DNA of 14,737 nt from an uncultured Ruminococcus sp. (GTDB taxonomy: Bacteria > Bacillota > Clostridia > Oscillospirales > Ruminococcaceae). The DNA is taken from the NCBI GenBank assembly GCA_946612185.1, contig CAMOEP010000023.1, forward strand, positions 1 through 14,737. Reading direction: 5' to 3'. This document shows, piece after piece, positions 7,647 to 14,525 of this stretch. The position numbers and the translations under genes are program-made. The notes beneath the pieces are model-generated. The model worked only from the letters and a program-made list of their open reading frames with translations, was not told where the DNA came from and did no database searches. Within the stretch, counting starts at the first letter, position 1. The number at the start of each line of letters is the position of its first letter.

Positions 7647-8798
7647 TTATTTACGGGTGCAGCTTTCGATTATCCTGCACGCTCTTTCGGTGGCTTTGCC
7701 GTCTTCATATGAACCCATCTGCTTGTGGTGGGCTTTCACGGACTTTCTGTAGCTTTCCGGGTCGAATGAAGCGATACTTTCCAGAAGCTCGTCCATTGAC
7801 TGGCAGAACGGGAATCCCCACTCCTGAAGGGGTATCTCAAAGCTTTCGTTGCCGCCGTTTTCCTCGAAATCATTGCAGAAAAGGAAGCAGGGGCGACCGG
7901 TAAAGGAATAGTCCCAGACGCAGGAGGAGTAGTCGGATATCATCACATCGCAGGAATAAAGGAGTTCCTGCATATCGGGATAGTCAGTGGCATTGCGGAT
8001 ATACTCGTTCTCAAAATCGCCGCTTACCTTCATATTCGGGTGGAATCTTACCAGTAAAGTCCAGTTTCCGCCGAACTTCTTCTCCAGCGCACTCTTTACA
8101 GCATCGTAGTCCAGACCGTACTCGCTGTCGGAGCGGTCTTTCTTCCATGTGGGGGCGTAGAGGAGTATCTTAGCGTCCTCAGGCAGACCGTAGGTGTCAA
8201 GGACTTTTTTGCGGTAGTCCGGGCGGTCGTGGTTAACAAGCACATCCATACGGGGAGTACCGGGAATGACCTTGCCGGAAAATCCCATACTATTGCGGAC
8301 TCTGCGCTCCTCCATGCTCTTGCAGCCGGCGAATACCAGGGAGTAATTCTTATGGCTGAGCTTCATTTTTTTCTTTTCGAGGGCATTTTTCGGGTAGCTG
8401 ACTTTTTTGTAGCCGTTGCTTGCGTGCCAGGTCTGCATAAATAGCTGACCCTTGCGTCTTGCCACCTCACCCTCCTCCTGAACGTTGAGGACTACAACTC
8501 TTGCGGTCTTGATGTAGTAGTACCACTTAGGAGAGCGGAATTTTACCACTTTACAGCCGGCAGGAACGGTGTCCCCCAGATTTTCCGGGTCTTTAAGTCC
8601 CCAGATCATCTCGTATTTTCCGCCGTCACGCTCAGCGAGGGCGGAGCAGATGTAGTATGGATTGCAGCCGCAATTTTTACCATTGAAGCTGTAGAATACG
8701 ATACGGTTTTTCTTTATCGGGAGAACGTTCATGACGTTCAGGACGTTACGAAGTGCTAACACTCCGTAGTACATTGCCCAATCTTTTACTGACTTCAA
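7647..8798 (-). CDS. CDP-glycerol glycerophosphotransferase-like protein (TagB/TagF family), TTG start
   Basis: The 383-residue product matches the Glyphos_transf family (PF04464), which moves glycerol phosphate from CDP-glycerol to an acceptor at the inner membrane face. Seen in order: QTWHASNGYKK (residues 122-132), IPGTPRMD (178-185), LYAPTWKK (213-220), RFHPN (251-255), MISDYSS (286-292) with WDYSFTGRPCFLF after it. The two family histidines appear as H124 and H253. The first motif is normally WHGTP-like; here it reads WHASN, which may reflect a different acceptor. The start is TTG at 8798, supported by AAAGGGG about 8 bases upstream and 13 bases after the previous stop; the next ATG (8774) has no such site. 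A single transferase next to tagD suggests phosphoglycerol side decoration of the polysaccharide, not a long poly(glycerol phosphate) teichoic acid. That is inference. Confidence 0.85.
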   Translation of the reverse strand: MKSVKDWAMYYGVLALRNVLNVMNVLPIKKNRIVFYSFNGKNCGCNPYYICSALAERDGGKYEMIWGLKDPENLGDTVPAGCKVVKFRSPKWYYYIKTARVVVLNVQEEGEVARRKGQLFMQTWHASNGYKKVSYPKNALEKKKMKLSHKNYSLVFAGCKSMEERRVRNSMGFSGKVIPGTPRMDVLVNHDRPDYRKKVLDTYGLPEDAKILLYAPTWKKDRSDSEYGLDYDAVKSALEKKFGGNWTLLVRFHPNMKVSGDFENEYIRNATDYPDMQELLYSCDVMISDYSSCVWDYSFTGRPCFLFCNDFEENGGNESFEIPLQEWGFPFCQSMDELLESIASFDPESYRKSVKAHHKQMGSYEDGKATERACRIIESCTRK

Positions 8799-8811
8799 GA
8801 TGCTACCCCTT

Positions 8812-9987
8812 TCAATGCTTGACTTTTTTCAGTACACTTTTTACGGAAGCCGGAATATAGCTCTTTATCTGGCTGCTGTATCTGTGCAGACCGATATTCT
8901 CGTTAAAGCGCTTTTCGACAGCCTCCCAGCCGCCGTCCCGGTAAAGTGCCAGTATCTCTGCCCTTTTCGGAGACAGGGCCGAAGGCTGGCGAAGCTGGGT
9001 ATTTCCTGCCTGTACTTTGCCGAACTCCGACTTTTTCAGCACAAGTTCACCCTGACAGTCACGGAGGAAACGCTTGCCTTTTTCGGAGTTTACGATAACG
9101 GCGGAAATTCCACATTCATGGCGGAAAACCTTGAGGAATTCCGGGTGCTGCTTTTCGATGCCCCAGAAGTCACCGAGAGTGATGTCGGCTGGGCGGTTCT
9201 TGCAGGCGTACCTGCACTGGTAGCAGCTATCACGGTGTATCATGCCTTTTGAGAAGTAGTACACATACGGCGAGGCGCTTTCCCATATCTTCACTGTCTT
9301 TCCGTCCACCAGTGACGTGCCGCTGATGCCCCAGCCGATGGACTTGTCACGGAAGGTGAACCGCTCAACATTGCCCAGGCTTTTCAGGTAGTCCCCGAAC
9401 ATTCTGCCATTCGGAACGCCGTGGCAGATAAGGTCAATGGTGGTAAGGTTTTCCTGGTCGCCGCCCAGATAGCCGTACAGTCCGGCGATCTGGCAGGGAG
9501 TGCCGGAGTACAGCACTTTTCTGCCCTCCCGAAGCATTTTTTTCACCTGTGAGAACGTGTTCCCGGTGTCGCTCTGGACATACTTCGACCCTTGCAGGGC
9601 AGGAAGCTGCCCGGCTGATTCGATGCAGATATGCCGTACCTGAAGCTGTTCGTCGTAAGCCGCACCGAATACAGCGCCGTTTTCGGACAGAGTTTTTCCG
9701 GCAAGGACTGCAAAAAGTCCGCCGGAGGAAGATTTCCGCAGTATCTCGCCCTTTCTGGCACTTGCCGCAAAGGTGAGCAGCGGTTCATGTTCCACCTTAC
9801 CGTTCTGGAAGGCGCAGGCTTTTTGGCAAAGTCCGCAGCCAACGCACAAATTTGTGTCTATCGCCGGGTACTTGTAGCCGAACTCGTCCTCCTGCATGGA
9901 TATCGCACTCTTGGGACAAACGTTCATACAGCTTCCGCAGCCGCAGCAGTCCTCTTTTTTATCAAATAAAACTATCTCAGTCCTCAT
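8812..9987 (-). CDS. Iron-sulfur FrhB-type (coenzyme F420 hydrogenase/dehydrogenase beta-like) redox protein
   Basis: The 391-residue product fuses a two-cluster ferredoxin domain to an FrhB-like flavoprotein domain. Cys14, 17, 20, 24 (followed by Pro) and Cys48, 51, 54, 58 form two CxxCxxCxxxC 4Fe-4S motifs. The second part has SSGGLF (87-92), YSGTPCQ (160-166), DLICHGVPNG (185-194), and a Cys255, 258, 262 group leading into DITLGDFWG (268-276), all typical of the family. Relatives occur in bacterial polysaccharide clusters next to pyruvyl transferases, with no known reaction. Clostridia are not known to make F420, so a flavin reduced by ferredoxin is more likely (inference). The ATG at 9987, with GAGGA four bases upstream, is preferred to one at 10041 that lacks such a site; it overlaps the previous gene by 11 bases. 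Cytoplasmic. Confidence 0.88.
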   Translation of the reverse strand: MRTEIVLFDKKEDCCGCGSCMNVCPKSAISMQEDEFGYKYPAIDTNLCVGCGLCQKACAFQNGKVEHEPLLTFAASARKGEILRKSSSGGLFAVLAGKTLSENGAVFGAAYDEQLQVRHICIESAGQLPALQGSKYVQSDTGNTFSQVKKMLREGRKVLYSGTPCQIAGLYGYLGGDQENLTTIDLICHGVPNGRMFGDYLKSLGNVERFTFRDKSIGWGISGTSLVDGKTVKIWESASPYVYYFSKGMIHRDSCYQCRYACKNRPADITLGDFWGIEKQHPEFLKVFRHECGISAVIVNSEKGKRFLRDCQGELVLKKSEFGKVQAGNTQLRQPSALSPKRAEILALYRDGGWEAVEKRFNENIGLHRYSSQIKSYIPASVKSVLKKVKH

Positions 9988-11116
9988 TGCGTCCTCGCTG
10001 GATAAATCTCGATAAATAGTCATAAGTCCGCTTACGCTCATGGGCGATGATGCGGTCAGTCTCGGTATAGTCCACGGGAGTGAACAGCAGTTCCTCCAGT
10101 TCTGAGAGCCGTTTCAGCCGGCGGTCAGTACGTTTCAGGCGCAGAAGCAGGTCGGAAAGCTTTTCAGCGTTGCCATAGCCACTGCTGCGGATTATCGAAA
10201 CGAAGTTCCTGTGGGTGATGACGGACAGGATACTGCCGTGGAATGTATCAGTGATAACTGCCTCGGCGTGCTGGAAATAGGCGATGACCTTGAAGGGGTC
10301 ACAGTCGATGAACTTGTCGCAGCAGTCCTGAACGCCGCCGATGCAGAACACTTTCAGATTGCGTTTATCGGCTATTTTGCGTATTTTAGCACATTCCTTT
10401 GCGGAGAATCTGCCGGAGTAGCCGTAGAGTATGATATACCCGGATTCAGGGACACTGTCGGGGATACGGCTGCATTTTCCGGCATAGTCGTAAGCCAGGA
10501 CGGGGTCAAGGTTGTAGACCGGTTCTTTTGCCAGAAGCTTCTTCACGATCTTGCCGCTGTTAGCGTCACGGACGGAGATAGCGTCGAATTTTCCCAGCCA
10601 CTCGCCAACAGTTCCGTCAACATGGTAATTTTCCAGCTTTTCGATAGTGGTATTGCCGAAAGATGCGGCGTAGCTGATAATCGACTTAGCTTTCTGACCG
10701 TTGCCGAAAAGTTCCGGAGAAAAACCCACATTTGTGTTATCCTGAACGCAGTTGAAAACCTCGTCGCTGCCGATGACCAGCAGATCAAGTTCCGGGGAAT
10801 AGTTCATATTCTCGTCGATACCCAGCAGCGGAAAGTAATTTGCAGCATAGTTTTTCTTATACTTTATAAACTTCAGCTTTTCCGGCAAAGGTGCTTTATA
10901 GCGCAGTACCTCCGCAGCCTTTGACAGCTTACGGAGGATACCCGTTTTCTCCTGTGAATCAACCAGACATTTGCCGGGGTGATAGTCCACGAACTGCACA
11001 TCGCAGCCCAGTTCCGTGAGGATACTTTTCAGACCGTAGCCTTGCAGGAACGAACCATAGTTGAAAATTCGCTGCATTGAAAGTATTCCCACTTTGAATT
11101 TATTCTCTCCGCTCAT
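9977..11116 (-). CDS. Polysaccharide pyruvyl transferase family protein 1
   Basis: The 379-residue product belongs to the pyruvyl transferase superfamily (PF04230). It has FNYGSFLQGYGL (residues 18-29), the family's N-terminal block, then IGSDEVFN (115-122), YAASFG (149-154), SVRD (181-184), NLDPVL (202-207) and TDTFHGSIL (289-297), with the conserved histidine in FHG instead of the RFH of the second copy. The usual reaction is ketal pyruvylation of a sugar from phosphoenolpyruvate, giving a negative charge. The ATG at 11116 overlaps the stop of the Alg13-like gene in an ATGA, and its own end overlaps the start of the FrhB-type gene by 11 bases, so the two are probably translated together and may act on the same intermediate. 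The acceptor sugar is unknown. Confidence 0.88.
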   Translation of the reverse strand: MSGENKFKVGILSMQRIFNYGSFLQGYGLKSILTELGCDVQFVDYHPGKCLVDSQEKTGILRKLSKAAEVLRYKAPLPEKLKFIKYKKNYAANYFPLLGIDENMNYSPELDLLVIGSDEVFNCVQDNTNVGFSPELFGNGQKAKSIISYAASFGNTTIEKLENYHVDGTVGEWLGKFDAISVRDANSGKIVKKLLAKEPVYNLDPVLAYDYAGKCSRIPDSVPESGYIILYGYSGRFSAKECAKIRKIADKRNLKVFCIGGVQDCCDKFIDCDPFKVIAYFQHAEAVITDTFHGSILSVITHRNFVSIIRSSGYGNAEKLSDLLLRLKRTDRRLKRLSELEELLFTPVDYTETDRIIAHERKRTYDYLSRFIQRGRNED

Positions 11117-11610
11117 TTAAATAACCTCTGCACAAGCTTTTCCAGGCGCTCGTTGAACACGCTGTTATTGCTTTTCATGGATGCGGGCATATCAGCCACG
11201 ATCTTGTCATAGTCGGTGAGTATCTGACCCAGTTTTGCCACGTCCTCAACGACGATGATATTTCCCTGACGCTCAGCAACGGCTTTTGAGAAATCAACCT
11301 GATGATCGTTGACGTGTTCATTGAAGCGGCTCTTTCTGGGGACAACTATCGGTATCTTGCCCACCTGGAGAGGCATGATGAAGCTTGAAGGGCCGCCGTG
11401 AGTGATGACGATGCGAGCCTTGTCCACCATTTCCAGCATTTCCTGATAGGGGTAGAGCTTGTTCCACTGGCAATACTTCGGCTCATATGTGGAAAAGCCG
11501 GTCTGGATTATAACATCTTCCTTGATAACGCCGGATTCCTTTAATTTATCCATTTCGATAAGCAGTCTGTTGAAAGGCTGCTCGTGAGTACCAACTGTTA
11601 CAAAAATCAT
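11113..11610 (-). CDS. Alg13-like catalytic subunit of split glycosyltransferase (PssE/Cps14G-like)
   Basis: The 165-residue protein is the C-terminal, donor-binding half of a GT-B enzyme (Glyco_tran_28_C, GT28-like). It starts MIFVTVGTHEQPFNRL, the typical Alg13-like beginning, and has VITHGGPSSFIMPL (about residues 96-109), followed by IPIVVPRKSRFNEHVNDHQ (112-130), which forms the nucleotide-sugar pocket in this family. It works with the Alg14-like protein encoded just upstream, as in Cps14F/Cps14G and PssD/PssE, where the pair usually adds the second sugar of the repeat to a lipid-linked first sugar. The ATG at 11610 follows GGAGGGCTATGAT; an ATG slightly upstream (11616) runs at once into TGA. 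The gap to the upstream gene is 16 bases. Confidence 0.9.
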   Translation of the reverse strand: MIFVTVGTHEQPFNRLLIEMDKLKESGVIKEDVIIQTGFSTYEPKYCQWNKLYPYQEMLEMVDKARIVITHGGPSSFIMPLQVGKIPIVVPRKSRFNEHVNDHQVDFSKAVAERQGNIIVVEDVAKLGQILTDYDKIVADMPASMKSNNSVFNERLEKLVQRLFK

Positions 11611-11626
11611 ATCATAGCCCTCCGCT

Positions 11627-12076
11627 TTAGAAAATGCTTCCCAGGTTCACAGCCTTGGGGTAAACCTTCTTCATCTCGTCCCACTCAACAACAAAGAGGT
11701 CGGTAATGGGATAGACCAGCTTACCGGTGAGAGTGGGCTTGTCGATCCTGTCGAAAACCTCGATATATACCAGTTTAGCGCCGAAAAGCTTGCCCAGCCA
11801 GAAGAAGGGCACAGCAACAGCCGCACCTGATGAGATGATGAGGTCGGGCTTCTCAGCACGCAGCACCTTGAATGCCAGGACAGTATTCTTCAAAAGGTTC
11901 TTAATATTGCGGTTTGTAGGGAAATAGCAGGAGTAGCGCTTTTCACCCTTGAGGATACTCCTTGCGTCCTCCTTGTTGAAAGTTACCCAGAAGCGCTCCT
12001 TGTCCTTCCAGAAAGGCTTGAGCATATACAGGTGCGTCAGGTGACCGCCGCTTGAACCTACCAGACAGATCTTCAT
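11627..12076 (-). CDS. Alg14-like membrane-anchoring subunit of split glycosyltransferase (PssD/Cps14F-like)
   Basis: The 149-residue protein is the N-terminal, acceptor-side half of a split GT-B enzyme. It has the glycine loop VGSSGGHLTHLYML (residues 6-19), then PDLIISSGAAVAVPFFWLGK (about 78-97) and the ending VVEWDEMKKVYPKAVNLG, all as in bacterial Alg14-like proteins of about 150 residues. The role known for the family is to bring the Alg13-like partner to the membrane and to the lipid acceptor. The ATG at 12076 is chosen because GGGAGG lies 10 bases upstream and the glycine-loop fold begins there; a frame-compatible ATG at 12148 has no ribosome site and lies within a leader hairpin. It is the first gene of the operon. 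Confidence 0.9.
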   Translation of the reverse strand: MKICLVGSSGGHLTHLYMLKPFWKDKERFWVTFNKEDARSILKGEKRYSCYFPTNRNIKNLLKNTVLAFKVLRAEKPDLIISSGAAVAVPFFWLGKLFGAKLVYIEVFDRIDKPTLTGKLVYPITDLFVVEWDEMKKVYPKAVNLGSIF

Positions 12077-12141
12077 ATCAACGATTCCTCCCAAAATATA
12101 GTACATCAGTAGAATATGGCACGATTTGACAAACATATAAA

Positions 12142-12180
12142 AGCCCATAAAAAAGGGGCTGACGTGTCGTAAAACAGCCT
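12142..12180 (-). promoter_or_regulatory. Operon leader with alternative hairpins (possible attenuator)
   Basis: On the minus strand, GGCTG (12175-12179) can pair with CAGCC (12157-12161), with a small inner ACG/CGT helix and a 4-base bulge, followed by CC and six T (12149-12154). This looks like a weak intrinsic terminator. The same AGCCC (12156-12160) can instead pair with GGGCT (12142-12146) across the T run, followed by TTTATAT. The two folds exclude each other. The first hairpin starts only a few bases after the predicted transcription start (about 12183), which is unusually early for attenuation, so a role in 5'-end RNA stability is an alternative. Confidence 0.45.
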
Positions 12181-12189
12181 ATTTTTTAT

Positions 12190-12218
12190 ATTATATCACT
12201 TTTATATAGCTTTGTCAA
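12190..12218 (-). promoter_or_regulatory. Consensus sigma-A promoter of the polysaccharide operon
   Basis: On the minus strand TTGACA (12213-12218) and TATAAT (12190-12195) match both consensus boxes exactly, with a 17-base spacer (12196-12212) and a TG one base upstream of the -10 box (extended -10). The predicted start is near 12183, giving a leader of roughly 107 bases before the ATG at 12076. It lies downstream of the dap terminator, so it begins an independent unit. Confidence 0.9.
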
Positions 12219-12305
12219 TCCCCGGACAAAGCGGATTTAAGCGGAAAATCCGGCATATTTTTGGGGATTTTTCCGGTCGGACTGTTCATTTAATTATGGT
12301 AATAC

Positions 12306-12341
12306 AAAAACCGCAGTGCCGGAAAACTCCCAGCACTGCGG
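12306..12341 (-). terminator. Intrinsic terminator of the dapF-dapL unit
   Basis: The arms begin with the perfect 9-bp repeat at 12311-12319 and 12333-12341 (CCGCAGTGC) and extend, with two G-T pairs, to a 14-bp stem with a 3-base loop. On the minus strand a run of five T (12306-12310) follows directly. It lies 11 bases after the dapL stop codon and insulates the polysaccharide promoter downstream. Confidence 0.93.
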
Positions 12342-12352
12342 CAACGCAATTA

Positions 12353-13561
12353 TTACATTGATTTAACAAGACTTGCAAAGCGCTCCATTGCTTCGATAGT
12401 GCGCTGTCTGTCACCAAATGAGGTCAGTCTGAACCAGCCCTCGCCGTTCTTGCCGAAGCCAGCGCCGGGAGTTCCAACAACTGCGATCTTTTCAAGCATA
12501 AGGTCGAAGAAGTCCCAGCTTCCCATATCTCCGGGGCACTTGAACCAGATATACGGCGAATTTACGCCGCCTGTGAACTTCACACCCAGTGAGCGCATCG
12601 TGTCAGCGATGATGCGGGCATTCTCCTGATAGTAAGCGATATTCTCCCTGATGCTGCGGAGTCCCTCCTCGGTGAAAACAGCCTCAGCCGCCCTCTGTAC
12701 GGGGTAAGATACTCCGTTGAACTTGCTGCCCTGCCTTCTGCCCCAAAGCTGTGCGAGACTTACCTCGCTGCCGTCGGAGGCGGTAACTTTAAGCTGCTCC
12801 GGAATGACGGTATATCCGCATCTCATGCCGGTAAATCCAGCAGTTTTAGAGAGCGAACACATCTCGATAGCCACTTCCTTTGCGCCCTCGATGCAGTAAA
12901 TGCTTCTGGGAACGTCCGGGTCAGTGATGAAAGCCTCATAAGCGCTGTCGTAGATTATGACCGCCTTGTTAGCCTTTGCGTAGTCCACCCACTCCCTGAG
13001 CTGCGCCGAAGTATACACCGAGCCGGTGGGATTATTGGGCGAGCAGAGGTAGATGATATCCGCATGGATACTTGGGTCAGGCATTGCAGCGAAGCCGTTT
13101 TCCTCGTTGGAATCTGCGAAGATTATCTGCCTGCCATTCATACGGTTCGAGTCCACATATACCGGGTACGCCGGGTCAGTGACCAGGATAATATTATCGT
13201 CGCTGAAAATGTCAACGATGTTGCCGCAATCGCTCTTAGCGCCGTCGTTTATGCGGATATCCGAAGCCGGAACGTCCGCACCGAAGCTTTTATAATAGCC
13301 GGAAACAGCCTCTCTGAGGAAGTCGTAGCCAGCGCCGCTGTCCTCATAGCCCTTGAAAGTCTCCTTGACGCTCATCTCGTCGCAGGCTTGCTTCATAGCG
13401 CTTGTGATGACCTCCGGGATAGGCAGTGTAACGTCGCCAATTCCCATGCGGATAACGTCAGCTTCAGGGTGCTGAGCCTTGAAAACGTTAAGTTTTTTAG
13501 CAATATTTATAAAAAGATAATTCTTTTCCAGTTTCAGGAAATTTTCGTTCAGTCCCGGCAT
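12353..13561 (-). CDS. dapL: LL-diaminopimelate aminotransferase
   Basis: This pyridoxal-phosphate enzyme converts tetrahydrodipicolinate and glutamate to LL-diaminopimelate in one step, bypassing the succinylase and acetylase routes. The 402-residue product is a fold-type I aminotransferase of the usual length. It starts with NENFLKLEKNYLFINIAKK, typical of DapL, and shows MGIGDVTLPIP (residues 39-49), SPNNPTG (174-180), YDSAYEAF (204-211) with the cofactor aspartate D205, and SLSKTAGFTGMRCGY (236-250) with the Schiff-base lysine K239 and a phosphate-contacting arginine R247. The ATG at 13561 follows AGGAGA and overlaps the end of dapF by 13 bases, so the two consecutive pathway steps are coupled. 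A strong terminator follows the stop. Confidence 0.96.
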   Translation of the reverse strand: MPGLNENFLKLEKNYLFINIAKKLNVFKAQHPEADVIRMGIGDVTLPIPEVITSAMKQACDEMSVKETFKGYEDSGAGYDFLREAVSGYYKSFGADVPASDIRINDGAKSDCGNIVDIFSDDNIILVTDPAYPVYVDSNRMNGRQIIFADSNEENGFAAMPDPSIHADIIYLCSPNNPTGSVYTSAQLREWVDYAKANKAVIIYDSAYEAFITDPDVPRSIYCIEGAKEVAIEMCSLSKTAGFTGMRCGYTVIPEQLKVTASDGSEVSLAQLWGRRQGSKFNGVSYPVQRAAEAVFTEEGLRSIRENIAYYQENARIIADTMRSLGVKFTGGVNSPYIWFKCPGDMGSWDFFDLMLEKIAVVGTPGAGFGKNGEGWFRLTSFGDRQRTIEAMERFASLVKSM

Positions 13562-14427
13562 ACAATTTTCTCCTTTGCATCGTTTATGTAATCGTCGCTC
13601 ATTTCGCCATCGCAGATGAAGTCAGCCCCGCCCTGCATGATGACCGTACCGTCCTTGCGGTAGGTGATAATGAGGTCGCCGCCACGCAGGTGAATGAGGA
13701 TCTCCTCATCATATGGGCAAAAACCGTTCAGGACAGCCGCAACCGCACTTGCGCACGCACCAGTACCGCAGGCGAAAGTTTCTCCGCTGCCACGTTCCCA
13801 GACACGCATTTTAAGTGTATGGCTATCAATTCTCTCGATAAACTCGGTATTTACCCTGTCAGGGAACAGGCTGTGGTTCTCAAAATGAGTACCCAGCTTT
13901 TCCAGGTCAAGACTGTCCACATCGTCCACGAACACGACCGCATGGGGGTTGCCCATAGAAACGCCGGTGATGCCCCAGGTAGTTCCGCAAACCTCGACAG
14001 GCTGGTTCACGAACCGCTCTAAATCGCTGTTTATCGGGATATTTTGGGGTTCAAGCACAGCCTTGCCCATGTCCACGGTAACAAGTTCAACACGACCGCC
14101 GCTGACGGTGAGGTGCAGGCGCTTGATGCCGGAATTTGTTTCCAAGGTCATATCATCCTTGGAGACAAGACCCCTTTCATAGGCGTATTTTCCGATGCAT
14201 CTGGTAGCATTGCCGCACATTTTCGCCTCAGAGCCGTCCGCATTGAAAATTCTCATGCGAACGTCCGCCTTATCGGAGGGCATGATAAGCACCAGACCGT
14301 CAGAGCCAATGCCCTTGCGGACATCACTGACCACTACCGAAAGTTTTTCCGGCTCGCTGACTGATTCGTCAAAGCAATTAACATAAACGTAATCGTTGCC
14401 GATTCCGTGCATTTTGGTAAATTTCAT
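13549..14427 (-). CDS. dapF: Diaminopimelate epimerase
   Basis: DapF turns LL-diaminopimelate into the meso form needed for peptidoglycan cross-links and for lysine, without a cofactor, using two cysteines. The 292-residue product shows both: KMCGNATRCIG (residues 69-79, Cys71) and ETFACGTGACAS (216-227, Cys220). It begins MKFTKMHGIGNDYVYV, the family start, and has VSMGNPHAVVFVDD (156-169). The ATG at 14427 is preceded by TAGGGAG. A longer in-frame reading from 14559 would run through the promoter at 14497-14525 and carries no family similarity, so it is rejected. The gene is the first of a two-gene unit with dapL, the enzyme making its substrate. Confidence 0.97.
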   Translation of the reverse strand: MKFTKMHGIGNDYVYVNCFDESVSEPEKLSVVVSDVRKGIGSDGLVLIMPSDKADVRMRIFNADGSEAKMCGNATRCIGKYAYERGLVSKDDMTLETNSGIKRLHLTVSGGRVELVTVDMGKAVLEPQNIPINSDLERFVNQPVEVCGTTWGITGVSMGNPHAVVFVDDVDSLDLEKLGTHFENHSLFPDRVNTEFIERIDSHTLKMRVWERGSGETFACGTGACASAVAAVLNGFCPYDEEILIHLRGGDLIITYRKDGTVIMQGGADFICDGEMSDDYINDAKEKIVCRD

Positions 14428-14496
14428 AACTTTCTCCCTATTGTGACTCACGGGAAAAGCGGTGCAAAACTGCTGCTGACACAGATTTGCAGCCTT

Positions 14497-14525
14497 ATTA
14501 TACCACACTATCCCCCTTTTGTCAA
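14497..14525 (-). promoter_or_regulatory. Consensus sigma-A promoter of dapF-dapL
   Basis: On the minus strand TTGACA (14520-14525) and TATAAT (14497-14502) are exact consensus boxes with a 17-base spacer (14503-14519) and TG one base upstream of the -10 box. Transcription should start near 14490, giving a leader of about 63 bases before the dapF ATG at 14427. No known lysine-responsive riboswitch would fit into so short a leader. Confidence 0.9.

Noticed and set aside
7256..7903. Open frame of 215 codons on the plus strand
   Set aside because: It lies antisense to tagD and the glycerophosphotransferase gene, both with clear family motifs; the peptide shows no recognisable domain and no ribosome site was seen.
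9988..10041. Longer start of the FrhB-type gene at 10041
   Set aside because: No ribosome site there; GAGGA lies four bases before the ATG at 9987 and the ferredoxin domain begins right after it.
10211..10924. Open frame of 237 codons on the plus strand
   Set aside because: Antisense shadow of pyruvyl transferase 1, whose motifs are intact; the plus-strand peptide resembles nothing known to me.
12077..12148. Longer start of the Alg14-like gene or a leader peptide beginning at 12148
   Set aside because: The ATG has no Shine-Dalgarno sequence, lies in a predicted hairpin, and is in frame with the true gene without a stop, while a GGGAGG site precedes the ATG at 12076.
12126..12154. Plus-strand TTGACA as a divergent promoter
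   Set aside because: At a 17-base spacing the -10 position is only a run of A, and no plus-strand gene follows.
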